The translations under genes and the position numbers were made by a program. Under the pieces are notes generated by a model. The model did no database searches, was not told the origin of the DNA, and saw only the letters and a list, made by a program, of their open reading frames with translations. From Paramesorhizobium sp049065735 (lineage in GTDB: Bacteria; Pseudomonadota; Alphaproteobacteria; Rhizobiales; Rhizobiaceae), in NCBI RefSeq assembly GCF_049065735.1, contig NZ_JBAKHD010000004.1:186001-250000 (forward strand): a DNA stretch of 64,000 nt, read 5' to 3'. Below are positions 42,222 to 51,450 of the stretch, in pieces (position 1 is the first letter of the stretch; each line of letters begins with the position of its first letter).

Positions 42222-42941
42222 ATGTCCGGCGCACCCATCTATAAACGTGTCCTGTTGAAAGCCTCGGGCGAGGCGCTGATGGGAAATCAGGGCTTCGGGA
42301 TCGATGTCTCGGTCGCCGACCGTATCGCCGCCGATATCGCCGAGGCGAGGGCGCTCGGCGTGGAAGTTGGCGTTGTCATTGGCGGTGGCAATATTTTCCG
42401 CGGGCTGGCAGTCGCCTCCAAGGGCGGGGATCGCGTGACTGGCGACCATATGGGCATGCTCGCCACCGTCATCAATTCGCTGGCGCTGCGCACATCGCTT
42501 TCCAAGCTCGGTGTAGACAGCGTGGTGCTTTCGGCCATCGCCATGCCTGAGATATGCGAGAGCTTCTCGCAGCGTCAGGCGACTGCTTATATGGATCAGG
42601 GCAAGGTCGTCATCTTCGCCGGCGGCACGGGCAATCCCTTCTTCACCACCGATTCCGCTGCCGCGCTTCGCGCGGCGGAGATCGGCGCGGACGCGCTTTT
42701 CAAAGGTACCCAGGTGGACGGGATTTACTCCGCCGACCCGAAGACCCATCCCGATGCCGAGCGTTACGAGCGGCTGACGCACAAGCAGGTGCTCGACCGG
42801 GGGCTGGCGGTGATGGACACCGCCGCGGTTGCCCTTGCGCGGGAGAACAACATTCCGATAATTGTCTATTCCATTCACGAAGAAGGCGGGTTCGCCAAGA
42901 TTCTGCTTGGCAAGGGACATTGCACCGTGGTTTCCGATTAA
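42222..42941 (+). CDS. pyrH: UMP kinase
   Basis: Phosphorylates UMP to UDP, bacterial hexameric amino-acid-kinase fold. Features: RVLLKASGEALMG (phosphate-binding Lys, about 6-18), VIGGGNIFRG (about 53-62), and FAGGTGNPFFTTD (about 134-146). 239 residues, full length. GAGGGGATATC precedes the ATG. Located 28 bp before frr. Confidence 0.97.
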   Translation: MSGAPIYKRVLLKASGEALMGNQGFGIDVSVADRIAADIAEARALGVEVGVVIGGGNIFRGLAVASKGGDRVTGDHMGMLATVINSLALRTSLSKLGVDSVVLSAIAMPEICESFSQRQATAYMDQGKVVIFAGGTGNPFFTTDSAAALRAAEIGADALFKGTQVDGIYSADPKTHPDAERYERLTHKQVLDRGLAVMDTAAVALARENNIPIIVYSIHEEGGFAKILLGKGHCTVVSD

Positions 42942-42969
42942 GAGCGCATTGAAGGGAGAAAAAGAAGAA

Positions 42970-43530
42970 ATGAGCGACGCTCTGGATCTCAATGACATCA
43001 AGCGCCGTATGGAAGGCGCCATTCAGGCCTTCAAGCACGATCTCGGCGGCTTGCGCACGGGCCGCGCTTCCGCGAGCCTGTTGGAGCCGATCACGGTTTC
43101 AGCCTATGGCTCGGATATGCCGATCAACCAGGTGGCCAATATCTCGGTGCCGGAGCCGCGCATGCTGTCGGTGTCCGTATGGGATAAGTCGATGGTAGGG
43201 GCAGTGGAACGCGCGATCCGCGATTCCGGCCTTGGCCTCAACCCGATCACCGATGGCACGACGCTGCGCATTCCCCTGCCGGAATTGAACGAGCAGCGCC
43301 GCAAGGAACTGGTCAAGATTGCCCATCAATATGCCGAGCAGGCGCGCGTCGCCGCCCGCCATGTGCGCCGCGATGGCATGGACCAGCTGAAAAAGCTGGA
43401 GAAGGACGGCGATATCAGTCAGGATGATAGCCGAGTCCTCTCGGAAAAGGTGCAGAAGCTGACCGACGAGACCATTTCGGAGCTGGACAAGCTGCTGGCC
43501 ACCAAGGAAGCGGAGATCATGCAGGTCTGA
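42970..43530 (+). CDS. frr: Ribosome recycling factor
   Basis: Splits post-termination ribosomes together with EF-G. The 186-residue protein has the three-helix-bundle pattern: FKHDLGGLRTGRAS, then the domain II segment around YGSDMPINQVANISVPEPR, and helical KIAHQYAEQARVAARHVRRDG. GAAGGGAGAAAAAGAAGAA precedes the ATG at 42970. A dispersed palindrome begins at its stop. Confidence 0.97.
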   Translation: MSDALDLNDIKRRMEGAIQAFKHDLGGLRTGRASASLLEPITVSAYGSDMPINQVANISVPEPRMLSVSVWDKSMVGAVERAIRDSGLGLNPITDGTTLRIPLPELNEQRRKELVKIAHQYAEQARVAARHVRRDGMDQLKKLEKDGDISQDDSRVLSEKVQKLTDETISELDKLLATKEAEIMQV

Positions 43531-43575
43531 GCATGATCCCGAAAAGTTGCAGACTTTTCGGATAAGATCATGTGC
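43530..43575. repeat. Dispersed palindrome copy 4 (frr stop)
   Basis: agcatgatcccgaaaagt to cggataagatcatg; nearly consensus. Its first base is the last base of the frr stop codon, as in rpsB. Confidence 0.85.
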
Positions 43576-43624
43576 ATAAAAATGACCTGCATTTTCCAGG
43601 CTTCGGAATTCGAACGGGGGAGCG

Positions 43625-44362
43625 ATGCCCATATCCAATCCGCGCCATATCGCCATCATCATGGATGGCAATGGCCGCTGGGCGAAGGCAAGGGGACTGC
43701 CGCGCACCGCCGGACACAAGGCGGGCATGGAAGCTTTGCGCGAAATCGTCAACAAGGCCGGCGAGATCGAGCTGGGCTGGCTGACGCTTTTTGCCTTTTC
43801 CTCGGAAAACTGGTCGCGGCCTCAGAGCGAGGTCAGCGAGCTGATGGGGCTGCTGAAGTTCTTCATCCGCCGCGACCTCGCCGATCTGCACCGCAAGAAT
43901 GTGCGTGTGCGGATCATCGGCGAGCGCGAGGGGCTGGCGACGGACATTCTCGGCCTCCTTGAAGAAGCCGAAGCGCTGACGCTGGGCAATACCGGCCTCA
44001 ACCTCGTTATCGCCTTCAATTACGGCGCGCGCGATGAAATCGCGCGGGCGATGCGGGCGCTGGGCGAGGATATCGCGGCAGGCAGGCTTGCTCCATCGGC
44101 GATCACGCCGGAGGCGATTGCCGCGAAGCTCGACACGGCGGAAATGCCGGATCCGGATCTCATCATCCGCACCAGCGGCGAGATGCGCCTTTCCAATTTC
44201 CTGCTCTGGCAGGCCGCCTATTCGGAATTCCTGTTCGTTCCGTGCTTCTGGCCGGATTTCAAGCCCGCCAATCTGATGGATGCCATCGAGACGTTCCAGG
44301 CCCGCGAACGCCGGTTCGGCGGTGTCGAGGCGCGGCTTCCCGCTCAGGATATCGCGCTGTAA
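43625..44362 (+). CDS. uppS: Isoprenyl transferase / UPP synthase
   Basis: Condenses isopentenyl diphosphates into undecaprenyl diphosphate, the lipid carrier for peptidoglycan. The cis-prenyltransferase motif HIAIIMDGNGRWAK (catalytic Asp, about 8-21) is present, followed by FSSENWSRP and IRTSGEMRLSNFLLWQ-AYSE. 245 residues, full length. GGGGAGCG precedes the ATG. First of the envelope genes that follow frr. Confidence 0.96.
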   Translation: MPISNPRHIAIIMDGNGRWAKARGLPRTAGHKAGMEALREIVNKAGEIELGWLTLFAFSSENWSRPQSEVSELMGLLKFFIRRDLADLHRKNVRVRIIGEREGLATDILGLLEEAEALTLGNTGLNLVIAFNYGARDEIARAMRALGEDIAAGRLAPSAITPEAIAAKLDTAEMPDPDLIIRTSGEMRLSNFLLWQAAYSEFLFVPCFWPDFKPANLMDAIETFQARERRFGGVEARLPAQDIAL

Positions 44363-44395
44363 GCTGCGCAGGGCTTACAGCGGAAAAGGTTTCCC

Positions 44396-45208
44396 ATGTC
44401 CAATCTCCAGACCCGTATTGTGACGGCGATCATCCTGGGCACCGTGACGCTTCTTGTCACCTGGGTCGGCGGAACATGGTTCACGCTGCTCGCCATCGCC
44501 ATCGGCGCGGCGGTATACCATGAGTGGGTATCGCTGACGGCGGCGCGCCAGACGGCCCTCTCACGCGGCTTCGGCTGGGCGTGGCTGGCGCTCACCGCTG
44601 CCGTCCTGCTCTGGGACGGGCGCGCATTGCCGGCCATCAGCCTTCTTCTCCTCGGCGCGGTGCTGATGGTTGTCCTTGCCTGGAAGACCGGGAGGGCCTG
44701 GGCGCCGGCGGGGCTTCTCTATGCGGGCCTTCCGGCAATCTCTCTCTCCCTGTTGCGCGGAGATGAGCCTTTCGGCTTCGGCGCGATCATCTTTCTCTTC
44801 GCCGTGGTCTGGGCGACCGACATTGCCGCCTATTTCACCGGGCGCGCCATAGGCGGCCCGAAGCTCGCGCCGCGATTCTCGCCCAATAAGACCTGGTCCG
44901 GCGCCATCGGCGGCGCGGTGGCGGGCGTCGTCGCAGGCGTCCTCGCCGTTATGGTCATGATGCCGCCGGACGGTTTTCTCGTGCCCTTGCTGGCGCTCGC
45001 GCTTTCCGTGGTCTCGCAGATGGGCGACCTTGCCGAATCCCGGGTCAAGCGGATATTCGGCTTCAAGGATTCCGGACGGCTTCTGCCGGGCCATGGAGGC
45101 TTCATGGATCGTGTCGATGGGCTTGTGGCGGCTGCCGTGCTCATGTACCTCATTGGGGCGATTTTCGCCGAGCCGGATGTGCCTTCTGCCATTTTCTTCG
45201 GGATGTAG
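44396..45208 (+). CDS. cdsA: Phosphatidate cytidylyltransferase
   Basis: Makes CDP-diacylglycerol from phosphatidate and CTP in the inner membrane. A 270-residue polytopic protein. The CdsA signature at the C-terminus reads SRVKRIFGFKDSGRLLPGHGGFMDRVDG over about 217-242. SPNKTWSGAIGG earlier is also typical. It follows uppS by 33 bp. Confidence 0.95.
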   Translation: MSNLQTRIVTAIILGTVTLLVTWVGGTWFTLLAIAIGAAVYHEWVSLTAARQTALSRGFGWAWLALTAAVLLWDGRALPAISLLLLGAVLMVVLAWKTGRAWAPAGLLYAGLPAISLSLLRGDEPFGFGAIIFLFAVVWATDIAAYFTGRAIGGPKLAPRFSPNKTWSGAIGGAVAGVVAGVLAVMVMMPPDGFLVPLLALALSVVSQMGDLAESRVKRIFGFKDSGRLLPGHGGFMDRVDGLVAAAVLMYLIGAIFAEPDVPSAIFFGM

Positions 45209-45277
45209 GCTGCGGCACGATATCTAATTATATAATGGCGGTCCGCATGTGCGGGATGCCTCGCCAGGAGAATAAAT

Positions 45278-46417
45278 TTGGGAGACGTGGTCTCATATCT
45301 TTTCGGCAGCAACAGCCTGCTTATCGGGACGATCGTTCCGTTTCTCTGCGTGCTGACGGTCGTCGTTTTCGTCCACGAGATGGGGCACTATCTCGTCGGG
45401 CGGTGGTGCGGCATCGGCGTCAGGGCGTTTTCGGTGGGATTTGGGCCCGAACTGATCGGCTTTACCGACCGCAAGGGCACACGCTGGAAACTTTCAGCGA
45501 TTCCGCTGGGAGGCTACGTCAAATTCGTCGGCGACGAGGGCGTTGCGAGCTCGCCATCCGAGGCGGCGGAGCAGGGGCTGACCGAATCCGAAAGGGCCGT
45601 GGCCTTCCACACGCAGCCGGTATGGAAGCGTGCGGCGACGGTTTTCGCCGGTCCTGCCTTCAATATTCTCCTGACGATTGTCATCCTATCGGTGTTTCTA
45701 GGGCTTTACGGCCGCGTAGTGGCCGACCCGATGGTGGCCGAGGTGCGTCCTGGAAGCCCGGCGGCGGTCGCCGGCTTCGTGCCGGGCGACCGATTCCTGG
45801 CTGTCGACGGCGAGAAGGTGGACACTTTCTCCGATGTGCAGCGCTATGTCTCGATCCGGGCGGGCGATCCGATTCGCTTCACCGTTGAGCGCGACGGCAA
45901 GGAAGTGACGCTTACCGCCACGCCCGAAATGCTCGAGCAGACCGATCCGCTCGGCAACAAAGTGAAGATGGGCGTCATCGGCGTCGTCAACAACGAGGCG
46001 CTCGGCAAATTCCGGGTGATCGAATATGGCCCCGTCGAATCGGTCAAGCAGGCGGTGCTCGAAACCGGCTTCATCATCGGGCGGACGGGTGAGTTCTTCA
46101 CGCGATTCTTCGCAGGCCGCGAGGACAAGTGCCAGTTGGGCGGTCCCGTGAAAATCGCCACCATGGCGGGCGAAGCGGCGAGCCGCGGCTTTTCCTGGCT
46201 GGTGCAGCTGACGGCCATGCTTTCGATCGGCATCGGTTTGCTTAACCTTTTTCCGCTTCCGCCTCTTGATGGCGGCCATCTGGTCTTTTATGCCGCTGAG
46301 GCGGCGCTGCGCCGGCCCGTGCCGGTGGCGGTGCAGGAAGTCTTCTTCAGGGTGGGATTCCTCACCGTGATGGGATTCATGGCATTTGTTCTGTTCAACG
46401 ACATTTTCGTCTGTTGA
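45278..46417 (+). CDS. rseP: RIP metalloprotease RseP
   Basis: Site-2-type intramembrane zinc protease. HEMGH at 33-37 is the HExxH zinc motif in the first membrane helix, and NLFPLPPLDGGH near the C-terminus holds the third zinc-ligand region. One PDZ domain is evident around VAEVRPGSPAAVAGFVPGDRF (about 150-170). The start is TTG at 45278, supported by AGGAGA seven bases upstream. 379 residues. Likely processes a membrane-bound anti-sigma or envelope stress regulator; substrate not identified. Confidence 0.95.
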   Translation: MGDVVSYLFGSNSLLIGTIVPFLCVLTVVVFVHEMGHYLVGRWCGIGVRAFSVGFGPELIGFTDRKGTRWKLSAIPLGGYVKFVGDEGVASSPSEAAEQGLTESERAVAFHTQPVWKRAATVFAGPAFNILLTIVILSVFLGLYGRVVADPMVAEVRPGSPAAVAGFVPGDRFLAVDGEKVDTFSDVQRYVSIRAGDPIRFTVERDGKEVTLTATPEMLEQTDPLGNKVKMGVIGVVNNEALGKFRVIEYGPVESVKQAVLETGFIIGRTGEFFTRFFAGREDKCQLGGPVKIATMAGEAASRGFSWLVQLTAMLSIGIGLLNLFPLPPLDGGHLVFYAAEAALRRPVPVAVQEVFFRVGFLTVMGFMAFVLFNDIFVC

Positions 46418-46654
46418 GGCAAAGGCTCGATAAGGGTAAAAGGAGAGGGGGGAAATTTCAGGAAGACGGTAAGGAATGTTTACTAATGTGGTTCGGCGGC
46501 GTGGCGCGGATGTCACGCCTCAAGGCCAAGTAAACGGAAATTGACCGTGACGCTTGCTTGTATGAAAAAACCAGTTATTACGGTGGTTTGAGTTAAGCGC
46601 TTTTTTCTGGGATACCGCCCCGGGGACAACGAGAAACAAAGGTTCAGAAGGCCA

Positions 46655-49042
46655 ATGACGGCAAGTTCGAAATTCTTTGGCGCCGCCTCCGCGATCGCCA
46701 TGCAAGTGGCTCTTGCGGCCTCCGGTTCAACCGCTGTTTCCCTGATTGCGTTCGATACCGCTGAAGCGGCGGTCGTCAGCCGAATCGAGGTTCGCGGAAA
46801 CCGGCGCGTCGATGCGGCGACGATCCGCGACAATATCGGCATCCAGCCCGGCAAGTCCTTCTCGAACAACGATATTGACGAGGCGATCAAGCGCCTTTTC
46901 GCCATGGGGCTGTTCTCCGACGTGCAGATCAAGCAGGTCGGCGGTGCACTCGTCGTCAGCGTCAGCGAATATTCCGTCGTCAACAACGTTCTGTTCCAGG
47001 GCAACAAGAAGATCAAGGATCCGCAGCTTGCCGCCGCCGTGCAGTTGAAGGCGCGCGAGCCGTTCGATCCCGTCAAGATGGAGGCGGACAAAGAGGCGAT
47101 TCTCGATGCCTATCGCCGCATTGGGCGCAGCGATGCGACCGTCAACGCCCGTACCATCGATCTGGGCGAGGGGCGCGTCAATGTGGTCTATGAGATCAAC
47201 GAGGGCGACCGCACCAAGATCGGTGCCATCAATTTCGTCGGCAATGAGGCCTTCGGTTCTCGCCGCCTGCGTGACGTCATCTCCACCAAGCGCACCAATC
47301 CGCTGTCGTGGCTGACGCGCGGCGACGTTTATGACGAAGACAAGCTGCGCGCCGATGAGGAAGCGCTGCGCCGCTTCTATTACAATCGCGGCTATGCCGA
47401 TTTCCGCGTCGTCTCATCGAATGCGGTTCTCGATCCCGCGACGAACGAATACACCATCACCATCACCGTTGATGAAGGTCAGAAGTACACCTTCGGTGAC
47501 GTTCAGGTGGAGAGCACCATTCCTGGAATCGATACGCAGTCGCTGCGCGGCGATATCAAGACGCATACGGGCGATGCCTATAGCGCCAAGAACATCGAAA
47601 CGTCGGTTATCGACATCACCGAAGCTGTTGCTGCCAAGGGCTATCCCTTTGCCAAGGTCGAGCCGCGCGGTGATCGTGACTTCCAGAATCATACGATCTC
47701 GGTCGTCTACAGCATCGAAGAGGGCGTTCGCGCCTATGTCGAGCGGATCGAGATTCGCGGCAATGAGAAGACGCGCGATTACGTCATCCGTCGTGAGTTC
47801 GATTTGAGCGAAGGCGATGCGTTCAATCAGGTCATGATCCAGCGCGCCAAGCGCCGTCTGGATGCGCTCGACTTCTTCCAGTCGGTCAACATTTCGACCG
47901 TGCCCGGCTCCGCGCCGGATCAGGTCGTGCTGGTTGTCGATGTGGTCGAGAAGCCTACGGGTGAGTTCTCTGTCGGCGGCGGCTACACCACCGGCGGCGA
48001 GACGCCGGGCGTGTCGGTCGAAGCCTCGATCACGGAGCGCAACTTCCTCGGCCGTGGCCAGTATGTCCGCATCGGCGCGGGCGGCGGTCAGGATGACGCG
48101 CGTAACTACTCGTTCTCCTTCACCGAGCCCTACTTCCTCGGCCAGCGCATCTCTGCGGGCTTCGATGTCTTCCGGAAGACATATTCGCTGAAGGACAAGT
48201 ACGATGTCGAGCAGACGGGCGGTACGATCCGTTTCGGCCTGCCGATCACGGACAATTTCTCCGCTGGCGTAGCCTATAACTACGTGCAGGAGAAATATGA
48301 GCTTGATGGTGACGTCCTAAATCCGGATGGAACGCCGAATTATAACGAGGTTGCGCCTGCTATTGTCGAGGCATCGCGCGAGAGCCCCTGGATCAAGTCC
48401 TCTATCAGCTATTCGCTGACATATAACTCGATTGACGATGTTAAGAATCCGCACGATGGGATTTTTGCGCGCTTCAATCAGGAGTTTGCGGGGCTTGGTG
48501 GTGACGCGAATTATCTGAAGTCGACGGTCAAGGCCAGCTACTACAAGACGCTGTCTCAGGAAGCCGATATTGTCGGTCTCGTGAGCGCCGGCGGTGGTTA
48601 CATCCATGCCTTCGATGATGAAGGCGCGCGCATATTCGATATGTTCAAGAACAATTCGGATATCATCCGCGGCTTTAAATATAATGGCATTGGTCCGTTC
48701 CAGCGTACTCGAGATGGCAGCGATCGGTACTATCTCGGCGGCACGACCTATATAAACGCTACCGCCGAAGTGCAGTTCCCGATGCCCGTCGTTCCCGAGA
48801 GCCTCGGCATCCGTGGCGCGGTCTTTGCCGACGCGGCGACCCTTTACGGTACTGAATATAAGCCGGAGTCAGGTGATCCCGCCGTTGAGGGTGACAGCAG
48901 CGCGCTGCGCGCCTCGGCAGGTATCAGCCTGATGTGGGCTTCGCCTTTCGGTCCGCTGCGCTTCGACTATGCGTGGCCGATCAAGAAGGAAGATACCGAC
49001 AAGGTGCAGAACTTCAATTTCGGCATTTCGAGCAAGTTCTGA
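46655..49042 (+). CDS. bamA: Outer-membrane assembly factor BamA
   Basis: Inserts beta-barrel proteins into the outer membrane. The 795-residue protein has a signal-like N-terminus (to about residue 40, ending AEA), five POTRA domains (about 41-370; RIEVRGNRRVDAATIR opens the first), and a C-terminal 16-strand barrel. The barrel ends NFGISSKF, the terminal Phe being the usual BAM signal. VSVGGGYTTGGETPG opens the barrel part. The 237-bp gap after rseP probably contains its own promoter, but I could not pick a convincing one. Confidence 0.96.
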   Translation: MTASSKFFGAASAIAMQVALAASGSTAVSLIAFDTAEAAVVSRIEVRGNRRVDAATIRDNIGIQPGKSFSNNDIDEAIKRLFAMGLFSDVQIKQVGGALVVSVSEYSVVNNVLFQGNKKIKDPQLAAAVQLKAREPFDPVKMEADKEAILDAYRRIGRSDATVNARTIDLGEGRVNVVYEINEGDRTKIGAINFVGNEAFGSRRLRDVISTKRTNPLSWLTRGDVYDEDKLRADEEALRRFYYNRGYADFRVVSSNAVLDPATNEYTITITVDEGQKYTFGDVQVESTIPGIDTQSLRGDIKTHTGDAYSAKNIETSVIDITEAVAAKGYPFAKVEPRGDRDFQNHTISVVYSIEEGVRAYVERIEIRGNEKTRDYVIRREFDLSEGDAFNQVMIQRAKRRLDALDFFQSVNISTVPGSAPDQVVLVVDVVEKPTGEFSVGGGYTTGGETPGVSVEASITERNFLGRGQYVRIGAGGGQDDARNYSFSFTEPYFLGQRISAGFDVFRKTYSLKDKYDVEQTGGTIRFGLPITDNFSAGVAYNYVQEKYELDGDVLNPDGTPNYNEVAPAIVEASRESPWIKSSISYSLTYNSIDDVKNPHDGIFARFNQEFAGLGGDANYLKSTVKASYYKTLSQEADIVGLVSAGGGYIHAFDDEGARIFDMFKNNSDIIRGFKYNGIGPFQRTRDGSDRYYLGGTTYINATAEVQFPMPVVPESLGIRGAVFADAATLYGTEYKPESGDPAVEGDSSALRASAGISLMWASPFGPLRFDYAWPIKKEDTDKVQNFNFGISSKF

Positions 49043-49052
49043 TAGATTTGCC

Positions 49053-49085
49053 TTTCTCCCGGGGCTAATAGTCCCGGGAGAGAAA
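49053..49085 (+). terminator. Hairpin between bamA and lpxD
   Basis: CTCCCGGG (49056-49063) and CCCGGGAG (49073-49080) pair perfectly; outer TTT/AAA can pair with a two-base bulge. It ends 8 bases before the lpxD ATG, so it lies over the lpxD leader. Partial terminator or control of lpxD translation are both possible. Confidence 0.45.
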
Positions 49086-49093
49086 GTGTGTTG

Positions 49094-50149
49094 ATGGCAG
49101 ATCCTGTTTTCTTTACGCCGTCGCGTCAGTTGACAATCGGCGATATCGCCGAGTTCACCGGTGCGAGGCTGCGTGACGCGGCGCTTGGCAGCCGTGTTGT
49201 CGCACGCCTCGCATCGCTTGGCGATTCCGATTCTGATTCGCTTGTCTTTCTCGAAGGCAAGAAGAACGCGGGAAATCTCGCCGGGCTCAAGGCAGCTGCC
49301 GTGCTCTGCACCGAGGAATTGCAGCATCATATCCCCTCCGGCATCGCCGTTCTGCTGACGCGCAATCCGCATCGCGATTTTTCCTCTGTGGGCCGGATGC
49401 TGTTCCCGTCGTCCGCGCGCCCGGAGCCGTGGATTGGTGAAACCGGCATCTCGCCGCATGCGAGCATCCATCCGAGCGCCGAAATCGAGCCGGGCGCGAC
49501 CGTCGAGGCGGGCGCTGTCGTCGGAAAGGGCGTGGCGATAGGGGCGGGCACCGTCGTCTCGGCGACTGCCGTCATAGGCGCGAATTGCCAGATCGGTCGC
49601 GACAGCTATATCGGCCCCGGTGTCTCCATCCAATATGCCTTCATCGGCAACCGGGTGCAGCTGCATCCCGGTGTTCGCATCGGGCAGGACGGGTTCGGTT
49701 ATGTCCCCGGTCCGCGCGGTGTGGAAAAAGTGCCCCAGCTGGGCCGCGTCATCATCCAGGACGATGTCGAGATCGGCGCCAACACCACGATCGATCGCGG
49801 CGCGCTTGCCGATACCGTGATCGGCGAGGGCACCAAGATCGATAATCTCGTTCAGATTGCGCATAATGTACGCATCGGGCGTCATTGCCTCATCGCTGCC
49901 CATTGTGGCATTTCAGGCAGTGTCACCATCGGCGACATGACCATGCTCGGCGGCCGTGTCGGGCTCGCCGACCATCTGACCATCGGCTCGCGCGTACAGA
50001 TCGCAGCGGCCAGCGGGGTGATGAACGATATTCCGGATGGCGAGAAATGGGGCGGAATGCCCGCGCGCCCGTTCAAGCAATGGTTCCGGGAAGTCGCGGC
50101 GCTCCGCAGTATCGGACAGCCAAAGAAGGAGAAATCTTCGGATGAGTGA
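49094..50149 (+). CDS. lpxD: UDP-3-O-acylglucosamine N-acyltransferase
   Basis: Third acyl-transfer step of lipid A synthesis: adds the N-linked hydroxyacyl chain. The N-terminal uridine-binding domain covers about 1-100; a left-handed beta-helix of hexapeptide repeats follows. The catalytic His lies in QIAHNVRIG (about 253-260). ATG at 49094 is taken rather than the GTG at 49088. It overlaps fabZ by 8 bp. Confidence 0.96.
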   Translation: MADPVFFTPSRQLTIGDIAEFTGARLRDAALGSRVVARLASLGDSDSDSLVFLEGKKNAGNLAGLKAAAVLCTEELQHHIPSGIAVLLTRNPHRDFSSVGRMLFPSSARPEPWIGETGISPHASIHPSAEIEPGATVEAGAVVGKGVAIGAGTVVSATAVIGANCQIGRDSYIGPGVSIQYAFIGNRVQLHPGVRIGQDGFGYVPGPRGVEKVPQLGRVIIQDDVEIGANTTIDRGALADTVIGEGTKIDNLVQIAHNVRIGRHCLIAAHCGISGSVTIGDMTMLGGRVGLADHLTIGSRVQIAAASGVMNDIPDGEKWGGMPARPFKQWFREVAALRSIGQPKKEKSSDE

Positions 50150-50612
50150 GACCGGGCGCGCCAGTTTGAATGCAGCCGATATCCAGAAGCTGCTGGCCAC
50201 CTTGCCGCATCGTTATCCGTTCCTGCTGATCGACCGCATCGTCGATATCGACGGCGACCAGTCGGCGACGGGCATCAAGAATGTCACGATCAACGAGCCG
50301 CATTTCAACGGCCATTTCCCGAGCAATCCGATCATGCCCGGCGTCCTCATCATCGAGGCGATGGCGCAGACGGCCGGCGCGATCTCGATTATGCAGCGCG
50401 GCGCGGACAAGCCGGGGGTCGTGTATTTCCTGACCATCGACAATGCGAAATTCCGCCGTCCGGTTGTCCCCGGCGACCGGTTGTTGCTTCATGTCAAGAA
50501 GCTGAAGCAGCGCGCCAATATATCACGATATGCCTGCACCGCTGAGGTGGATGGCACCCTCGTGGCCGAGGCCGAAGTGGCCGCAATGATCGGCATTGCC
50601 GAAGAAAAGTAG
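50142..50612 (+). CDS. fabZ: (3R)-hydroxyacyl-ACP dehydratase
   Basis: Dehydrates 3-hydroxyacyl-ACP in fatty acid elongation and competes with LpxA/LpxD for the same substrate pool. Hot-dog fold; the catalytic residues are His58 in GHFPSNPIMPG and Glu72 in IIEAMAQ. 156 residues. The ATG at 50142 lies within lpxD, so translation is coupled. Confidence 0.97.
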   Translation: MSETGRASLNAADIQKLLATLPHRYPFLLIDRIVDIDGDQSATGIKNVTINEPHFNGHFPSNPIMPGVLIIEAMAQTAGAISIMQRGADKPGVVYFLTIDNAKFRRPVVPGDRLLLHVKKLKQRANISRYACTAEVDGTLVAEAEVAAMIGIAEEK

Positions 50613-50622
50613 TCATCCAATT

Positions 50623-51450
50623 ATGAAAGAAACTTTCATTCACCCGACTGCCCTTGTCGAAAAAGGCGCGGAACTGGGCGTGGGCGTCACCATCGGGCCG
50701 TTCTGCCATGTGCAGGCGGGCGCGGTCATCGGCGACAACACGGAGTTGATGAGCCATGTGGTGGTGACCGATGCCACCACGCTTGGCGCGGGGTCGAAGG
50801 TCTATCCTCACGCCATCCTCGGCTGCGATCCGCAGAATGGCAAGCATAAGGGCGGCCCGACGACGCTCATCATCGGTCGAAATTGCACGATCCGCGAAGG
50901 CGTCACCATGCATCGCGGCTCCGATTCGAGCCGTGGCTATACCTCGGTCGGTGACAATTGCTCATTTCTCGCCTATGCTCATGTCGCCCATGATTGCGAT
51001 CTCGGGAACAATGTTACATTCGCCAACAATGTGATGATCGGCGGGCATTGCGTCATCGGCGACAATGTCATCATCGGCGGGGGCGGAGCGGTCCACCAGT
51101 TCTGCCGCGTCGGCCATCATGCCTTTGTCGGCGGCCTTGCGGCGCTCGTCAGCGATCTCATCCCCTATGGCATGGCCATTGGCGTTCATGCGCATCTGGG
51201 CGGCCTCAACATCATCGGTATGAAGCGCTCAGGCATGCCGCGCGCGGAAATCCACAATATCCGCCATGCGTCCCACATGCTGTTCGACCGCACGAAGCCG
51301 CTTCGCGAGCGCGCCGCCGACGTTATTGCCGCTTATCCCGATTCTGCCGCAGTGGCGGATCTGGTTGCCTTTATCTCGGTCGATACCAAGCGCGCCTATT
51401 GCACGCCGCCCCTCGACACCGCCTTTGGCGGCCATGGCGACGAGGACTGA
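50623..51450 (+). CDS. lpxA: UDP-N-acetylglucosamine acyltransferase
   Basis: First step of lipid A synthesis. The protein of about 275 residues begins MKETFIHPTALVEKGAELG and consists of hexapeptide repeats forming a beta-helix. AYAHVAHDCDLGNN (about 120-133) carries the catalytic His. The C-terminus is helical. It follows fabZ by 10 bp and overlaps lpxI. Confidence 0.96.
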   Translation: MKETFIHPTALVEKGAELGVGVTIGPFCHVQAGAVIGDNTELMSHVVVTDATTLGAGSKVYPHAILGCDPQNGKHKGGPTTLIIGRNCTIREGVTMHRGSDSSRGYTSVGDNCSFLAYAHVAHDCDLGNNVTFANNVMIGGHCVIGDNVIIGGGGAVHQFCRVGHHAFVGGLAALVSDLIPYGMAIGVHAHLGGLNIIGMKRSGMPRAEIHNIRHASHMLFDRTKPLRERAADVIAAYPDSAAVADLVAFISVDTKRAYCTPPLDTAFGGHGDED

